Position numbers and translations under genes: made by a program
NCBI GenBank assembly: GCA_964636965.1
Contig: CAZWST010000026.1
Location: forward strand, 1 to 21,976
Origin: CAG-582 sp964636965
GTDB lineage: Bacteria > Bacillota_I > Bacilli_A > RF39 > UBA660
DNA length: 21,976 nucleotides
Reading direction: 5' to 3'
Part shown: in pieces, positions 21,148-21,976 of the stretch
How positions within the stretch are numbered: position 1 is the stretch's first letter
Layout of the letters: each line of letters begins with the position of its first letter
The notes under the pieces: generated by a model
The model's database searches: none
Seen by the model: only the letters and a program-made list of their open reading frames with translations
Told to the model about the DNA's origin: nothing

Positions 21148-21976
21148 TTATAATGATAAGCCTTCCCATGATGAGTGAGTTGGTCTATTAGCTTTAGACG
21201 CTTGTAAGAACATATTATTATAACTAGCGTAAGTTTTATGAATAAAATTATCACCATAGGTTATACTAGCTAGTTCTGTATCATAACTAAACATGCCATT
21301 CATATTTGTTACGTTTGATGTATCAAAGCTACTTAAGTCTAATGAGGTTAAGCTTTGGCAATTACTAAACATGTTATCCATATTTATTACTTTTGATGTA
21401 TTAAAACTGCTTAAGTCTAATGAGGTTAAATTCGAACAACCATCAAACATATATGACATTCTTGTTACGTTTGATGTATTAAAATTACTTAAATCTAATG
21501 AGGTTAAATTCGAACAACCATTAAACATATTTGACATTCTTGTTACGTTTGATGTATTAAAATTACTTAAATCTAATGAGGTTAAATTCGAACAATCTTT
21601 GAACATGCTCGAAATATCTGTTATGTTTGATGTATCAAAATTACTTAAGTCTAATGAGGTAAATGTTTGACAATTACTAAACATAGCTTCCATAGTCGTT
21701 ACATTTGATGTATCAAAATTACTTAATTTGAATGAGGTAAATTTAGAAAAACCAGAAAACATATACGACATTTTTGTTACGTTTGATGTATTAAAACTGC
21801 TTATGTCGAATGAGGTTATTTTTGAACAATCCTTAAACATATACGACATATTTGTTACTCTTGACGTATCAAAATTACTTAAGTCTAATGAGGTAAAATT
21901 CGAACAACCATTAAACATTCCATCCATTTGTATAACTTTTGATGTATTAAAATTACTTAAGTCTAATGAGGTTAAA
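21148..21976 (-). CDS. BspA-like (DUF285) repeat surface protein, C-terminal part, open at right edge
   Basis: The frame is open to the right edge, so the N-terminus is missing. Eight full 26-residue repeats and one partial at the edge are visible, consensus MsxMFxgCsnlTSLDLSnF-[ND]TSnVT. This is the bacterial leucine-rich repeat of BspA-type surface proteins, known from adhesion and host-binding proteins of gut and oral bacteria and parasites. The array is capped by MNGMFSYDTELASITYG and a short unique tail (NNMFLQASKANRPTHSSWEG). There is no LPXTG or C-terminal membrane anchor. The apparent plus-strand frame at 21293-21670 is an artefact of the 78-base repeat. Confidence 0.9.
   Translation of the reverse strand, partial: LTSLDLSNFNTSKVIQMDGMFNGCSNFTSLDLSNFDTSRVTNMSYMFKDCSKITSFDISSFNTSNVTKMSYMFSGFSKFTSFKLSNFDTSNVTTMEAMFSNCQTFTSLDLSNFDTSNITDISSMFKDCSNLTSLDLSNFNTSNVTRMSNMFNGCSNLTSLDLSNFNTSNVTRMSYMFDGCSNLTSLDLSSFNTSKVINMDNMFSNCQSLTSLDLSSFDTSNVTNMNGMFSYDTELASITYGDNFIHKTYASYNNMFLQASKANRPTHSSWEGLSL
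21296..21976 (-). repeat. 78-bp tandem repeat array in the BspA-like gene
   Basis: Repeats with an exact period of 78 bases (for example TTAA-starting blocks at 21411, 21489, 21567 and 21645). The middle copies, about 21411-21610, differ at only a few bases. Outer copies are more diverged. The pattern shows recent duplication in the centre of the array. Confidence 0.9.

Noticed and set aside
21293..21670. Plus-strand frame with an internal repeat
   Set aside because: It is the reverse complement of the DUF285 repeats. The 78-base period keeps the frame open without selection.
21296..21976. Regularly spaced repeats as a CRISPR array
   Set aside because: The repeats are contiguous, 78 bases, translate as DUF285 units and have no spacers or cas genes.

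Overview
The window is about 22 kb of very AT-rich, tightly packed bacterial DNA, with almost every gene on the minus strand. Gene content and order point to a reduced-genome member of the Firmicutes/Bacilli close to the Mollicutes, of the kind seen in uncultured gut lineages such as RF39. That taxonomic guess is inference. TGA is used as a stop (for example in the AarF-like kinase and the S2P protease genes) and Trp is TGG, so this is not the Mycoplasma genetic code. No phage, IS, CRISPR, tRNA or rRNA is visible.

Layout, left to right (minus-strand operons read right to left). 1-850: a promoter for a gene just off the left edge, then trmB. 850-2700: an operon of a 51-aa membrane protein, an AarF/UbiB-type kinase and a 62-aa membrane protein. 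2700-7060: a SpoIIB-like SPOR protein, radC, mreC, mreD, a SpoIVFA-like protein and a SpoIVFB-like S2P protease, followed by rplU-prp-rpmA from its own promoter and leader. This is the Bacillus subtilis spoIIB-maf-radC-mreBCD-minCD-spoIVFAB-rplU-ysxB-rpmA order with maf, mreB, minC and minD missing. 7085-10710: sepM/ylbL and mutS. 10750-11580: ylbJ (spoVV), divergent from sepM. 11557-13876: three overlapping pilin-like genes. 14001-14222: a small Cys-rich membrane protein on the plus strand. 14181-15780: spoVID and a CotS/YsxE-like gene. 15821-18121: lon. 18195-20533: cca-dnaD-nth. 20610-21131: a membrane-anchored protein of unknown function. 21148 to the right edge: the C-terminal part of a BspA-like DUF285 repeat surface protein.

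Together the genes show an organism that keeps DNA repair (mutS, nth, radC), tRNA maturation (cca, trmB), ribosome assembly (L21, Prp, L27) and a recognisable endospore set (SpoIIB-like, SpoIVFA/SpoIVFB, YlbJ, SpoVID, YsxE) despite a mollicute-like, stripped-down layout.

The most unusual signal is not a protein. Six start regions share a composite module: a -10 box (five of them extended, TGn), exactly five bases, then (A/T)GGTGA(T), and usually four bases more to the start codon. This predicts mRNAs whose 5' end is the Shine-Dalgarno sequence itself. It also corrects several start codons. Other points of interest are the three-gene pilin operon without assembly genes, the AarF-kinase/small-membrane-protein operon, a degenerate YsxE kinase, and several terminators that overlap stop codons.
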